A stretch of DNA of 64,000 nucleotides from Pseudomonas sp. DTU_2021_1001937_2_SI_NGA_ILE_001 (GTDB taxonomy: Bacteria; Pseudomonadota; Gammaproteobacteria; Pseudomonadales; Pseudomonadaceae), in assembly GCF_032463525.1 (NCBI RefSeq), contig NZ_CP135971.1, positions 2,294,001-2,358,000 of the forward strand, in the 5' to 3' direction. Each line of letters starts with the position of its first letter. Positions within the stretch are counted from its first letter, which is position 1. The notes under the pieces are model-generated. The model saw only the letters and a program-made list of their open reading frames with translations. It was not told the origin of the DNA and made no database searches. Below are positions 45,506 through 53,079 of the stretch, in pieces. Made by a program: the position numbers and the translations under genes.

Positions 45506-46852
45506 TCACTCGGCCATGAAATGAATACGGAACAGCGCACCGCCCAGCGGCGACTCGTCCAGCGTCAGGCGCGCGCCGTAGCTTTCGATGATGTCCTTGA
45601 CCACCGCCAGGCCGATGCCCTGCCCCGGATTCTGCCGATCGAGCCGTTCGCCACGTTCCAGAATCCGCGCCCGCTGGCTGGCGGGTACGCCCGGCCCATC
45701 GTCTTCGACGCACAACTCGTCTCCTTCCGGGTGGCTGACGAAGCTCACCCGTACTTCACCCAGGCACAGCCGGTAGGCGTTCTCCAGCAGGTTGCCGAGC
45801 ATTTCCATCAGTGCCGCTTCTTCCATGGGCACCTGGCTGTCTTCCGGTACCTCCAGGCTGACCTTGACCGATTTGTCGCGGTACACCTTCTGCAGCGTGC
45901 TGCACAGGCTTTCGACCACCGGGCGCAGGGTCACGTAATGGCGCACCAGGCCGCTCTTGCGCAGGCTGGCGCGTTGCAACTGGTAGCCAATCTGCTGGCT
46001 CATGCGTTCGATCTGCGATTGCAGCACGCGGGCCTGCTCGACGTCCTCCGGGCGCTTGGCGATGTTCTCGCTGACACCTTGCAACACGGTCAGCGGAGTC
46101 TTGAGGCTGTGCGCCAGGTCACCCAGCGAATCACGGTAGCGGATACGCTGCTCACGCTCGCTGCGCAACAGGCGGTTGAGCGAGTCGGTGAGACGCAACA
46201 GCTCACTGGGGTGGTTCTCGCTGAGACTTTCACGCTCGCCGGCCTCGACCTGGTCCAGCTCCTGGCTGAGCCCCTTGAGCGCCCGCAGGCCCCAGGTCAG
46301 TCCCAGCCACAGCAAGCCGAGCAGCACCGTCAGTGCCGCACCAAAGCCGAGGTAGAGCTTCTTGCGCAGTTGCCCGACGGTTTCCTGGTAACCATGCAAG
46401 GGTTGCACGGCGACGATGCTGAACGCGGCATTGCGCCCGCCCAACAGGCGGATCTCTACGTCATAGACGAAGAACTGGTCGCCGTTGTCGGCCTTGACCT
46501 TGGTGAACTTGCTGCCCTGGCCGTCGTACACCGGGCGGTAGTCGAGTTCCTCGCCCTCACTGGCCAGCGAACGCCACACCAGTTGCCCGTCACGGTTGAA
46601 GATGTAGCCATGCAGGCGGCTGCCGGGCAGGTTGAACTGCTCGCCGGGCAGCAGCGATGGCATCAACAGGCCGCCATTCTCGACCCGAGCAGCGGAAATC
46701 ATGGTGGTCACGTCGGCGGCCAGGCGCTGCTCGATGGCACCACGCAGCGCCAGGCTGAAGGCGCTCTGCAAGGCCGGCAGCATCAGCAACATGAAGATCA
46801 CCGCCAGGGTGGCGGCGCCGAGCATCAGCCGCAGGCGCAGCGAACGAATCAT
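45506..46852 (-). CDS. phoQ: sensor histidine kinase PhoQ
   Basis: PhoQ senses low magnesium and cationic peptides and controls PhoP. The 448-residue protein has a first membrane segment (residues 9-31), a periplasmic sensor (about 35-170), a second segment (LYLGFGAALTVLLGLLWLGLTWG), a linker, and the H-box YRDSLGDLAHSLKTPLTVL typical of PhoQ. The N-box NLLENAYRLC and the G-box GQGIGLAVVKDII follow. It overlaps phoP by 4 bases (ATGA). The acidic patch of enteric PhoQ is not obvious. Confidence 0.93.
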   Translation of the reverse strand: MIRSLRLRLMLGAATLAVIFMLLMLPALQSAFSLALRGAIEQRLAADVTTMISAARVENGGLLMPSLLPGEQFNLPGSRLHGYIFNRDGQLVWRSLASEGEELDYRPVYDGQGSKFTKVKADNGDQFFVYDVEIRLLGGRNAAFSIVAVQPLHGYQETVGQLRKKLYLGFGAALTVLLGLLWLGLTWGLRALKGLSQELDQVEAGERESLSENHPSELLRLTDSLNRLLRSEREQRIRYRDSLGDLAHSLKTPLTVLQGVSENIAKRPEDVEQARVLQSQIERMSQQIGYQLQRASLRKSGLVRHYVTLRPVVESLCSTLQKVYRDKSVKVSLEVPEDSQVPMEEAALMEMLGNLLENAYRLCLGEVRVSFVSHPEGDELCVEDDGPGVPASQRARILERGERLDRQNPGQGIGLAVVKDIIESYGARLTLDESPLGGALFRIHFMAE

Positions 46853-47526
46853 GTACAGCGCTCAGTGAACAGGTAGCCCATGCCTCGCACGGTTTCGATG
46901 GGTTTGAAGGCGGCGGCGGTATCCAGCTTGCGGCGCAGGCGACCGACCAGCACCTCGATGACGTTCGGATCACGCTCGTCATCGTCGGGGTACAGCTGCT
47001 CCATCAGGCGCTCTTTGGGCACCACTTGCTGATGATGCAGCATGAGGTATTCAAGAATGCGGTATTCATAGGCGGTCAGCGGCAGCGGCTGTTCTTCCAG
47101 CGCCGCCTGCTTGCGGTTCAGATCCAGCAGCAGCGGGCCGGCAGTGATGGTCGACTGGATGAAACCACTGGAACGCCGCAGCAACGCATTGAGCCGCGCC
47201 TCGAGCTCTTCGAACTGGAACGGCTTGACCACGTAGTCATCGGCACCGGCGGCCAGCCCCTCGACCTTGTCCTGCCAGTTGCCACGGGCGGTGAGGATCA
47301 GGATCGGGAACGCCTTGCCCAGATTGCGCAGTTGGCGGATCAGCTCCAGCCCGCTCAGGCCCGGCAGGCCCAGGTCGATGATCGCCAAGTCGTGGTTGAA
47401 CTGCCCCACCTGGTACAGGGCCTCTTCGGCGTTGGCCACCGCCTCGACCACATGCCCGGCCTCGCTCAAGCGCGTACGCAAGTGATGGCGCAGCAGCGCC
47501 TCATCCTCGACCACCAACAACTTCAT
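46849..47526 (-). CDS. phoP: response regulator PhoP
   Basis: The 225-residue OmpR-type regulator begins MKLLVVEDEALLRHHLRTRL. The phospho-Asp is in DLAIIDLGLPGLSGLE (near 51) and the conserved Lys in DDYVVKPFQ. Its C-terminal winged helix has RILEYLMLHHQQVVPKERLMEQLY and VEVLVGRLRRKLD-like sequence. With PhoQ it sets genes for magnesium supply and lipid A change. A strong hairpin lies in its leader at 47568-47585. Confidence 0.95.
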   Translation of the reverse strand: MKLLVVEDEALLRHHLRTRLSEAGHVVEAVANAEEALYQVGQFNHDLAIIDLGLPGLSGLELIRQLRNLGKAFPILILTARGNWQDKVEGLAAGADDYVVKPFQFEELEARLNALLRRSSGFIQSTITAGPLLLDLNRKQAALEEQPLPLTAYEYRILEYLMLHHQQVVPKERLMEQLYPDDDERDPNVIEVLVGRLRRKLDTAAAFKPIETVRGMGYLFTERCT

Positions 47527-47567
47527 GCAGCTCTCCCGGATGCCCGCGCATCCTCAGGACTAATGAC

Positions 47568-47585
47568 GGCGGTCCGCAGACCGCC
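47568..47585 (-). promoter_or_regulatory. hairpin in the phoP leader
   Basis: GGCGGTC and GACCGCC form a 7-base stem around CGCA or TGCG, about 40-60 bases before the phoP ATG. No T tract follows. It could shape the 5-prime end of the phoPQ mRNA. Confidence 0.4.
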
Positions 47586-47774
47586 AGGCAAGCGCCCGAT
47601 CCATAGGCTGCATCATAGCGGTCTTGTGCCGCCACGAGCCATGGCCTGGACATCCTTGGATCCACAGTAATGCCCAGGCGCTGAACCCCGACTGAACACT
47701 CGCCGCACACGCCAGCCGGCAAATCGTATAGGCTTTGGCGTGTTTTCCCCCCCTCTCGTACAAAGGAATTGCAC

Positions 47775-48563
47775 ATGCGTGTCTGGATTGCATTGACCCT
47801 GATGGGCCTGGCCGGCATGGCCCAGGCCGCGGTGAAGACCGAGCAGATCAACTACAAGAGCGCCGACGGCACCCCGCTGGTGGCTTACTACGCGTATGAC
47901 GATGCGATCAGCGGCAAGCGCCCCGGCGTGCTGGTGGTCCATGAATGGTGGGGCCTGAACGATTACGCCAAGCGTCGCGCACGCGACCTGGCCGAACTGG
48001 GCTACGCCGCCATGGCCATCGACATGTACGGTGAAGGCAAGAACACCGAGCACCCCAAGGACGCCCTGACGTTCATGCAAGCGGCACTGAAAGACAGCGA
48101 CGCCTCCAACAAGCGCTTCGACGCCGGCCTGCAGGAGCTGAAGAAGCAGGCGCAGACCGACCCGGCGAAAATCGCCGCCATCGGCTACTGCTTCGGCGGC
48201 AAGGTCGTACTCGACGCGGCGCGTCGCGGTGAACCGCTGGCCGGCGTGGTCAGCTTCCACGGCGCCCTGGCGACCCAGAGCCCGGCCAAGCCAGGTATCA
48301 AGGTGCCGATGCTGGTCGAACACGGCGCCGCCGACAGCATGGTCACCGCCAAGGACGTGGAAGCCTTCAAGCAGGAAATGGATGCCGCCAAGGCCGACTA
48401 CAAGTTCGTCAGCATCGAAGGCGCCAAGCACGGCTTCACCAACCCCGACGCCGACCGCCTGAGCCATGGCGAACACGGTGGCCCGGACATCGGCTACAAC
48501 AAGGCCGCCGACCAGAGTTCGTGGGCCGACATGCAAGCCTTCTTCAAGAAGATCTTCGGTTAA
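47775..48563 (+). CDS. exported dienelactone hydrolase family protein
   Basis: The 262-residue protein has a signal peptide (MRVWIALTLMGLAGMAQAA) and an alpha/beta-hydrolase fold. The nucleophile is a cysteine in GYCFGGKV near residue 141, as in dienelactone hydrolase, followed by an Asp near EHGAADSMV and a His in GAKHGFTNP. RPGVLVVHEWWGLNDYAK is typical of the family. The substrate is not known; export argues against the chlorocatechol pathway. AAGGA lies 7 bases before the ATG at 47775. A stem without T tract follows. Confidence 0.9.
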   Translation: MRVWIALTLMGLAGMAQAAVKTEQINYKSADGTPLVAYYAYDDAISGKRPGVLVVHEWWGLNDYAKRRARDLAELGYAAMAIDMYGEGKNTEHPKDALTFMQAALKDSDASNKRFDAGLQELKKQAQTDPAKIAAIGYCFGGKVVLDAARRGEPLAGVVSFHGALATQSPAKPGIKVPMLVEHGAADSMVTAKDVEAFKQEMDAAKADYKFVSIEGAKHGFTNPDADRLSHGEHGGPDIGYNKAADQSSWADMQAFFKKIFG

Positions 48564-48571
48564 CCCTGCAC

Positions 48572-48595
48572 GGGGAGCGGCGCCGACCGCTCCCC
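48572..48595 (+). terminator. 9-bp stem-loop after the hydrolase gene
   Basis: GGGGAGCGG and CCGCTCCCC arms flank a 6-base loop, 8 bases after the stop. The following bases are TGCCCA, not a T run, so its efficiency as a terminator is doubtful. Confidence 0.5.
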
Positions 48596-48617
48596 TGCCC
48601 ACGCCAGACAGCTCGCC

Positions 48618-49343
48618 ATGACCTTCACAGCCCCTCTTCCCGCCTGCTGCCCCGAACTCCAGCATCACTGGCCACTGCCGACACCACTTAAAGGGGTGGT
48701 ATTAATAAGTGGCCATTTCGACCCCGCCCAGCTCACCCCCGACGACTGGGCGCGCAGCGGCATCACCCCACCGCCCAGCATCCAGCGTTCAGTGGCCAAG
48801 CGCCAGGCGGAATTTCTCGCCGGGCGGCTGTGCGCCCGTGAAGCCCTGCACCGGCTTGACGGACGCCTGTACGTACCGGCCATCGGCGACGATCGTGCGC
48901 CGGTCTGGCCGGCCGGTCTGTGTGGTTCGATCACCCACAGCACCGGCTGGGCCGCAGCCATCGTCGCCCAGTCCGGAACCTGGCGTGGCCTGGGCCTGGA
49001 CGCCGAAACCCTGTTGCCCGAAGAACGCGCCCTGCGTCTGGCCGGAGAAATTCTCACCGCCGATGAGCTGCAGCGCCTGCATGCCCTGAGCGGCGACCAG
49101 GCTGCACTGGGCGTGACCCTGACCTTTTCCGTCAAGGAAGCCCTGTTCAAGGCCCTCTACCCCATCGTCGGCAAGCGTTTCTATTTCGAAGATGCGCAAG
49201 TGCTGAGCTGGTCCGCCGATGGCCAGGTCGAGCTGCAACTGCTCTGCGACCTTTCCCCGGAGTGGCACCACGGCAAACGCCTGCAAGGTCAGTTCGCCCT
49301 GCATGATGAGCACCTGCTGAGCCTGGTGGCGGTGGCGGGCTGA
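48618..49343 (+). CDS. 4-prime-phosphopantetheinyl transferase, EntD/PcpS type
   Basis: This enzyme moves phosphopantetheine from CoA to carrier proteins of fatty acid and siderophore synthesis. The 241-residue protein has AEFLAGRLCAREAL, CGSITHSTGWAAAIVA, the magnesium motif LGLDAE and FSVKEALFKALYPIVGKRFYFED. It belongs to the EntD group rather than AcpS. In Pseudomonas a single such enzyme (PcpS) serves both fatty acid and secondary metabolism, which may be true here. The ribosome site is weak. It ends near the convergent fhuF-like gene. Confidence 0.93.
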   Translation: MTFTAPLPACCPELQHHWPLPTPLKGVVLISGHFDPAQLTPDDWARSGITPPPSIQRSVAKRQAEFLAGRLCAREALHRLDGRLYVPAIGDDRAPVWPAGLCGSITHSTGWAAAIVAQSGTWRGLGLDAETLLPEERALRLAGEILTADELQRLHALSGDQAALGVTLTFSVKEALFKALYPIVGKRFYFEDAQVLSWSADGQVELQLLCDLSPEWHHGKRLQGQFALHDEHLLSLVAVAG

Positions 49344-49396
49344 CCAAGCGGTGAACGTGGCGCAGGCGGCGAAAAGCGTCCCGGTCCAAGCCGGTC

Positions 49397-50092
49397 TTAC
49401 AGCTTCGCTAGGGCTTCAATCGGCAGCGGGCAGTGCTCGCAACGCCCTACCCAGGCCACGCGATGGCTCAGGCAGCAGGCCCGCCGCTGGTAGCGCGGTA
49501 CATACACGACGCTGCGGTACAGCGGATTGCGTCGGCCATCGCTGCGCCGGGCCTGTTCCAGCAGCGGTCGCCCGCGCTCTGCCAAGGAGGTCTCCAGGCA
49601 CCGCAGGCAGGCGTCCAGCGCTTCGCCGGCACTGCTCCACAACACCGCACGCGGCAGTTCGCCGTAAACACCGAGCCGGGTAATCAGCGGGGTCAGCAGG
49701 TCGTCCAGCAGCGCATCGAAGGCCTGCAACGGTTCGTCTGCGTTCGTGACCCGGCGGCTGCCTGCTTCGACAAACAGCAGGCCATCGGGTAGGCCGCGCT
49801 CGTCCACGGCGATAGCCAACTGGTCGAGGCGCAGTGGCCAGTGCCAGTCGCGGGTGAGGATCGCCACCAGCACCGGCGTAATCAACAGTCCAAACAGGTA
49901 CTTGGCCCATTGCGACACCAGCACCGGGCGCTGCGCCGGCATCAGTTGCGCACCATAGAGCTGCAGCAGCAAGGCTTCCAGCGATTCGTCACGCACCAGC
50001 GCCGAAAGCGCGGTCAGTGCCCGACCATGGCCCTCGCCCAGCACCCGACAGCCGAACCCGTGCAGTTCGACTTCCAGCGAAACGCCGCTCAA
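49397..50092 (-). CDS. fhuF: FhuF-like siderophore-iron reductase
   Basis: The 231-residue protein ends with the FhuF iron-sulfur signature: RRACCLSHRVAWVGRCEHCP, in which CC, ten residues, then C-x2-C bind a [2Fe-2S] cluster. The preceding part is helical with WAKYLFGLLITPVLVAIL and EPLQAFDALLDDLLTPLI. FhuF reduces ferric hydroxamate siderophores in the cytosol to release iron. It overlaps the RstB-like kinase gene by 4 bases, so an iron-reducing enzyme is produced with a two-component system. No Fur box was sought successfully in this overlap. Confidence 0.85.
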   Translation of the reverse strand: MSGVSLEVELHGFGCRVLGEGHGRALTALSALVRDESLEALLLQLYGAQLMPAQRPVLVSQWAKYLFGLLITPVLVAILTRDWHWPLRLDQLAIAVDERGLPDGLLFVEAGSRRVTNADEPLQAFDALLDDLLTPLITRLGVYGELPRAVLWSSAGEALDACLRCLETSLAERGRPLLEQARRSDGRRNPLYRSVVYVPRYQRRACCLSHRVAWVGRCEHCPLPIEALAKL

Positions 50093-51711
50093 GGCTCGAC
50101 CTTCTCGACGGCCTGCACCCGCGGCCAGGCCAGGCTGAAGCGTGCGCCGCCCAGGCGCTCGCTGCGGCCGATCAGCGCACGGCCCTGATGCCAGTTGATG
50201 ATCCGTCGCACGATGGACAAGCCCAGGCCATGCCCGCCCGAAGCCCGCGTACGGCTGTCATCCAGGCGCATGAACGGCGTGAAGATCCGCTCCCAGGCGG
50301 CTTCCGGTACGCCAGGGCCATCATCCTCGACATCCAGCCGGCAACGCCCATCCTCGACCCGGTAACTGATGCTGACCTGGGACTCAGCATGGCGCATGGC
50401 ATTGCTTACCAGGTTCTGGATGGCGCGCCGCAAATAGCGTGGCTCGGCTTCGACCCAGCACGCCGAGGCGCCGTCCTCGCCGCCTGACGAGCCGCGCAGC
50501 AGGCGCACCAGCGGGCGCAACGGTGCCAGCTCGGCGATCACCTGGTCGATCATCGCGTCGAGGTCGACCCGCTGGAAATCCAGGTTCGGCGTACCCTGCT
50601 CCAGGCGCGCGTAAGTGAGCATCTCGTCGACCAGCTTGTCGAGGTCCTGGATGTCGTTGTCCATGCCCAGAATGTAACGACGGCGGGCCGCTTCGTTGTC
50701 CGCGTCCTGAATCATCTCCAGGCCGAAGCGCAGCCGCGCCACCGGTGTACGCAGCTCGTGCGACACCGCGCGCACCAGCTCACGCTGAATGGTCAGCGAA
50801 CGCTGCAGATGCTCGGCCATGCTGTTGAAGGCAGTGGCCAGGCGCCCCACCGAATCGTTGCCGCCGCTGGGCACCCGCGTCTGCAGACTGCCCTGGGCGA
50901 TCTGCGTGGCGGCGGCTTCCAGGGCCTGCACCCGCCGCTCCAGCCTGCGCACCAGGCGATAGACCACCACACCGATGAAACACAGGCCCAGCAAGGCGAT
51001 GATCACCAGGGCCTCGGGCGGGTAAGGTCGCAACTGATACAGCGGGCCCAGTTCCAGGACCCAATGGGTATCGACGATGCCGGACAGCACGCGGATCGAG
51101 TCGCCGCCCTTGCCCAGGGCCATCACCGTATCGCCTTCATAGATGCGGCGGCGCTGGTCGTCGTCGAGGTCGGCCTGGTCCAGGGCCAGCAACTTGAGGT
51201 CGAAGCCGAAGCCCTTGTCGCGCTTCAAGGCCTGCAGGCGCGCCGGCTGCTCGTCCGCCGGGGCGCGCACCAGTTCGTCGATCAGCAGGTAAAGGGTGGC
51301 GCGAGCCAGTTGCTCGGTAATCTGCTGCACCTCCCCGGTAAGCAGCAACGGCTCGCTGACGCTCAGCTGGCGGAACACCCGCGCCGCGTGCGGGCCGGTC
51401 TGCTCCACCAGCACCTGGCCGCGCTGCAGGCGGCTGCGCGCGCCGCTGTCCAGCCCCGCCTGCTCGGCATCGAGCAGGCTCAGCGGAATGCCCAGCAGGC
51501 GTTCCCAGATCGCCAGGGCGCGCTGGCGCTGGATGCCGTTCATGCTGGCCAGGTTATCGCCCATCAGGGTGAAGGTGCCATGCGCCAGGCGCTCACGGTA
51601 CTGCTCGCCGCGCTGCTGGTTGAGCCAGTGCAACGACAGCACACCGAGCAGCGCGACCAGCACCAGCACTGCCAGCACGCCGCCATAGATACGCAGGAAG
51701 ATGGCGTTCAT
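50089..51711 (-). CDS. sensor histidine kinase, RstB-like
   Basis: The 540-residue protein has a first membrane segment (residues 7-28), a large periplasmic region (about 30-230), and a second segment (ALVIIALLGLCFIGVVVYRLV). The HAMP is followed by the H-box LVRAVSHELRTPVARLRFGLEM, and the ATPase motifs are LVSNAMRHA, DDGPGVP and GHGLGLSIVRRI. It is close to RstB-type kinases in layout. The signal is unknown. ATGA overlaps link it to rstA before and fhuF after. Confidence 0.9.
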   Translation of the reverse strand: MNAIFLRIYGGVLAVLVLVALLGVLSLHWLNQQRGEQYRERLAHGTFTLMGDNLASMNGIQRQRALAIWERLLGIPLSLLDAEQAGLDSGARSRLQRGQVLVEQTGPHAARVFRQLSVSEPLLLTGEVQQITEQLARATLYLLIDELVRAPADEQPARLQALKRDKGFGFDLKLLALDQADLDDDQRRRIYEGDTVMALGKGGDSIRVLSGIVDTHWVLELGPLYQLRPYPPEALVIIALLGLCFIGVVVYRLVRRLERRVQALEAAATQIAQGSLQTRVPSGGNDSVGRLATAFNSMAEHLQRSLTIQRELVRAVSHELRTPVARLRFGLEMIQDADNEAARRRYILGMDNDIQDLDKLVDEMLTYARLEQGTPNLDFQRVDLDAMIDQVIAELAPLRPLVRLLRGSSGGEDGASACWVEAEPRYLRRAIQNLVSNAMRHAESQVSISYRVEDGRCRLDVEDDGPGVPEAAWERIFTPFMRLDDSRTRASGGHGLGLSIVRRIINWHQGRALIGRSERLGGARFSLAWPRVQAVEKVEP

Positions 51712-52436
51712 GCGCGGGCCAGGCCGTGCAGCTGGCGTGCGGCCTCGGGCACGAACAGGTAGCCCTTGTTGCGCACGGTCTTGATCAGCCGGGGTTGTTC
51801 CGGGTCATCGCCAATGCGTGGGCGAATGCGCGAAATGCGTACGTCGATGGAGCGGTCCTGGCCGTCGTAACCCACGCCGCGCAGGGCGGTGAAGATTTCT
51901 TCGCGCGACAGCACCCGCCCGGCGTTGCTCACCAGCAGCCACAGCAAGTCGAACTCGGCACCGGTCAGCTCGATGGTGCGGCCTTGCAGCCACGCTTCAC
52001 GCAGGGCGTTGTCGACCCGCAGCGCGCCGAACTCCAGATGGCTCGCTGCGCTGGCCGCCAGCGGCTCGCTGCGGCGCAACAGGGCATGGATGCGCGCCAG
52101 CAGCACCCTGGGGTGTACCGGCTTGCAGACGAAGTCGTCGGCGCCGGTGTCCAGCCCCTGCACCTGGTCGCTATCGTCAGTGCGGGCGGTGAGCATGAGT
52201 ATCGGCCCGGTGTAGACAGGACGCACCCGCCGGCAGATGCTCAGGCCGTCTTCGCCGGGCAGCATCAAGTCGAGTATCACCAGGTCGGGGCATTCATCGA
52301 GGATGCGCCCGGCCGCGAGGGCGCCATCGCCTTCCAGGCTCACCTGAAGGCCGTTAGCCATCAGGTAGTCGCGGGTCAGCTCAGCCAGGCGCTGGTCGTC
52401 CTCCACGATCAAGACACGCCAGGATTGCTCACTCAT
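51708..52436 (-). CDS. response regulator, RstA-like
   Basis: The 242-residue OmpR-family regulator starts MSEQSWRVLIVEDDQRLAEL. The phospho-Asp lies in DLVILDLMLPGEDGLSI near 55 and the Lys in DDFVCKPVHPRVLL. The DNA-binding wing has LTGAEFDLLWLLVSNAGRVLSREEI, DRSIDVRISRIRPRIGDDP and TVRNKGYLF. GGAGG lies 6 bases before the ATG at 52436. It is the first gene of the rstA-rstB-fhuF operon. Confidence 0.92.
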   Translation of the reverse strand: MSEQSWRVLIVEDDQRLAELTRDYLMANGLQVSLEGDGALAAGRILDECPDLVILDLMLPGEDGLSICRRVRPVYTGPILMLTARTDDSDQVQGLDTGADDFVCKPVHPRVLLARIHALLRRSEPLAASAASHLEFGALRVDNALREAWLQGRTIELTGAEFDLLWLLVSNAGRVLSREEIFTALRGVGYDGQDRSIDVRISRIRPRIGDDPEQPRLIKTVRNKGYLFVPEAARQLHGLARA

Positions 52437-52695
52437 GGATCGCCTCCGTTCTCTCCTGTGGCGAGTGTAGCAACGCCACCGGGCTTGCCCCAGTGCCAGC
52501 TGCCCTGCGGGCGCATTGCCGCAGCCGCGTGACAGCCCCTTGTGCGAGACGATTTTTGTGATAGGGTGCGCGCCCTTCGAAACATGCCCAACCGCCGATA
52601 CCCTCCGAAAAAAAACGGTGACGAACGGTCCAGCCCAACAGGGTTGCGGCCTGCACCGCCTTTTGCCCCCGTGGATGCACAAAGTGTTCACAGGG

Positions 52696-52704
52696 TTATC
52701 CACA
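52696..52704 (+). promoter_or_regulatory. DnaA box upstream of nrdA
   Basis: TTATCCACA is an exact consensus DnaA box, 384 bases before the nrdA ATG and 35 bases before the first NrdR-like box. In E. coli DnaA is known to regulate nrdAB through such boxes. The site is visible; binding is inferred. Confidence 0.65.
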
Positions 52705-52730
52705 GAGGGTGCGTTGAACTGCCTCGGAAA

Positions 52731-52778
52731 ACGCATTATCTTGTATCTTTTTTCAGGGGCAGACCCTAGATGTAGGGT
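52731..52778 (+). promoter_or_regulatory. pair of NrdR-box-like sites before nrdA
   Basis: Site 1 is ACGCATTATCTTGTAT (52731-52746) and site 2 is ACCCTAGATGTAGGGT (52763-52778). Compared with ACACWATATATWGTGT they keep the central CWxxATxTWG pattern. The starts are 32 bases apart, that is three helical turns, the known NrdR arrangement. NrdR would repress nrdA when dATP is high. Confidence 0.7.
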
Positions 52779-53079
52779 TTACCTCCAGAACCTCTGAACA
52801 CATTTCCAGGCCGGTTTTCAAGCTTTTTTATTGAGTCCGCAGCGTGGAACTAATGGCCGGCTCGGCAGCCCAATCGCTCGCTCGAACGGCGGATGTGGCA
52901 AATGTGCATCACACATTCTGCAACATCGAACCAGCACTCTGAAGAACAAAGCAGGCGTCGGGTCCACCCCCCGTCGCCGTGGTTTCAAACCGGGAGGGCC
53001 ATGCGCCCTCCTTGTCCGGCCACCCGCCGGCGCGGTGGGTAGTGATACCCGAACATACTTAAAGACTGTGGAGCCCCCC
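52779..53079 (+). other. nrdA leader region
   Basis: About 300 bases of leader separate the regulatory sites from nrdA. It holds a T run at 52825-52832 (TTTTTTATT), short stems such as GAGGGC-GCCCTC near 52996-53012, and no convincing gene. The in-frame open stretch before the nrdA ATG lacks a ribosome site. Confidence 0.35.

Noticed and set aside
52831..53079. N-terminal extension of NrdA
   Set aside because: The upstream in-frame stretch is arginine- and proline-rich without a ribosome site. The known start MQTDTTREN fits the family.
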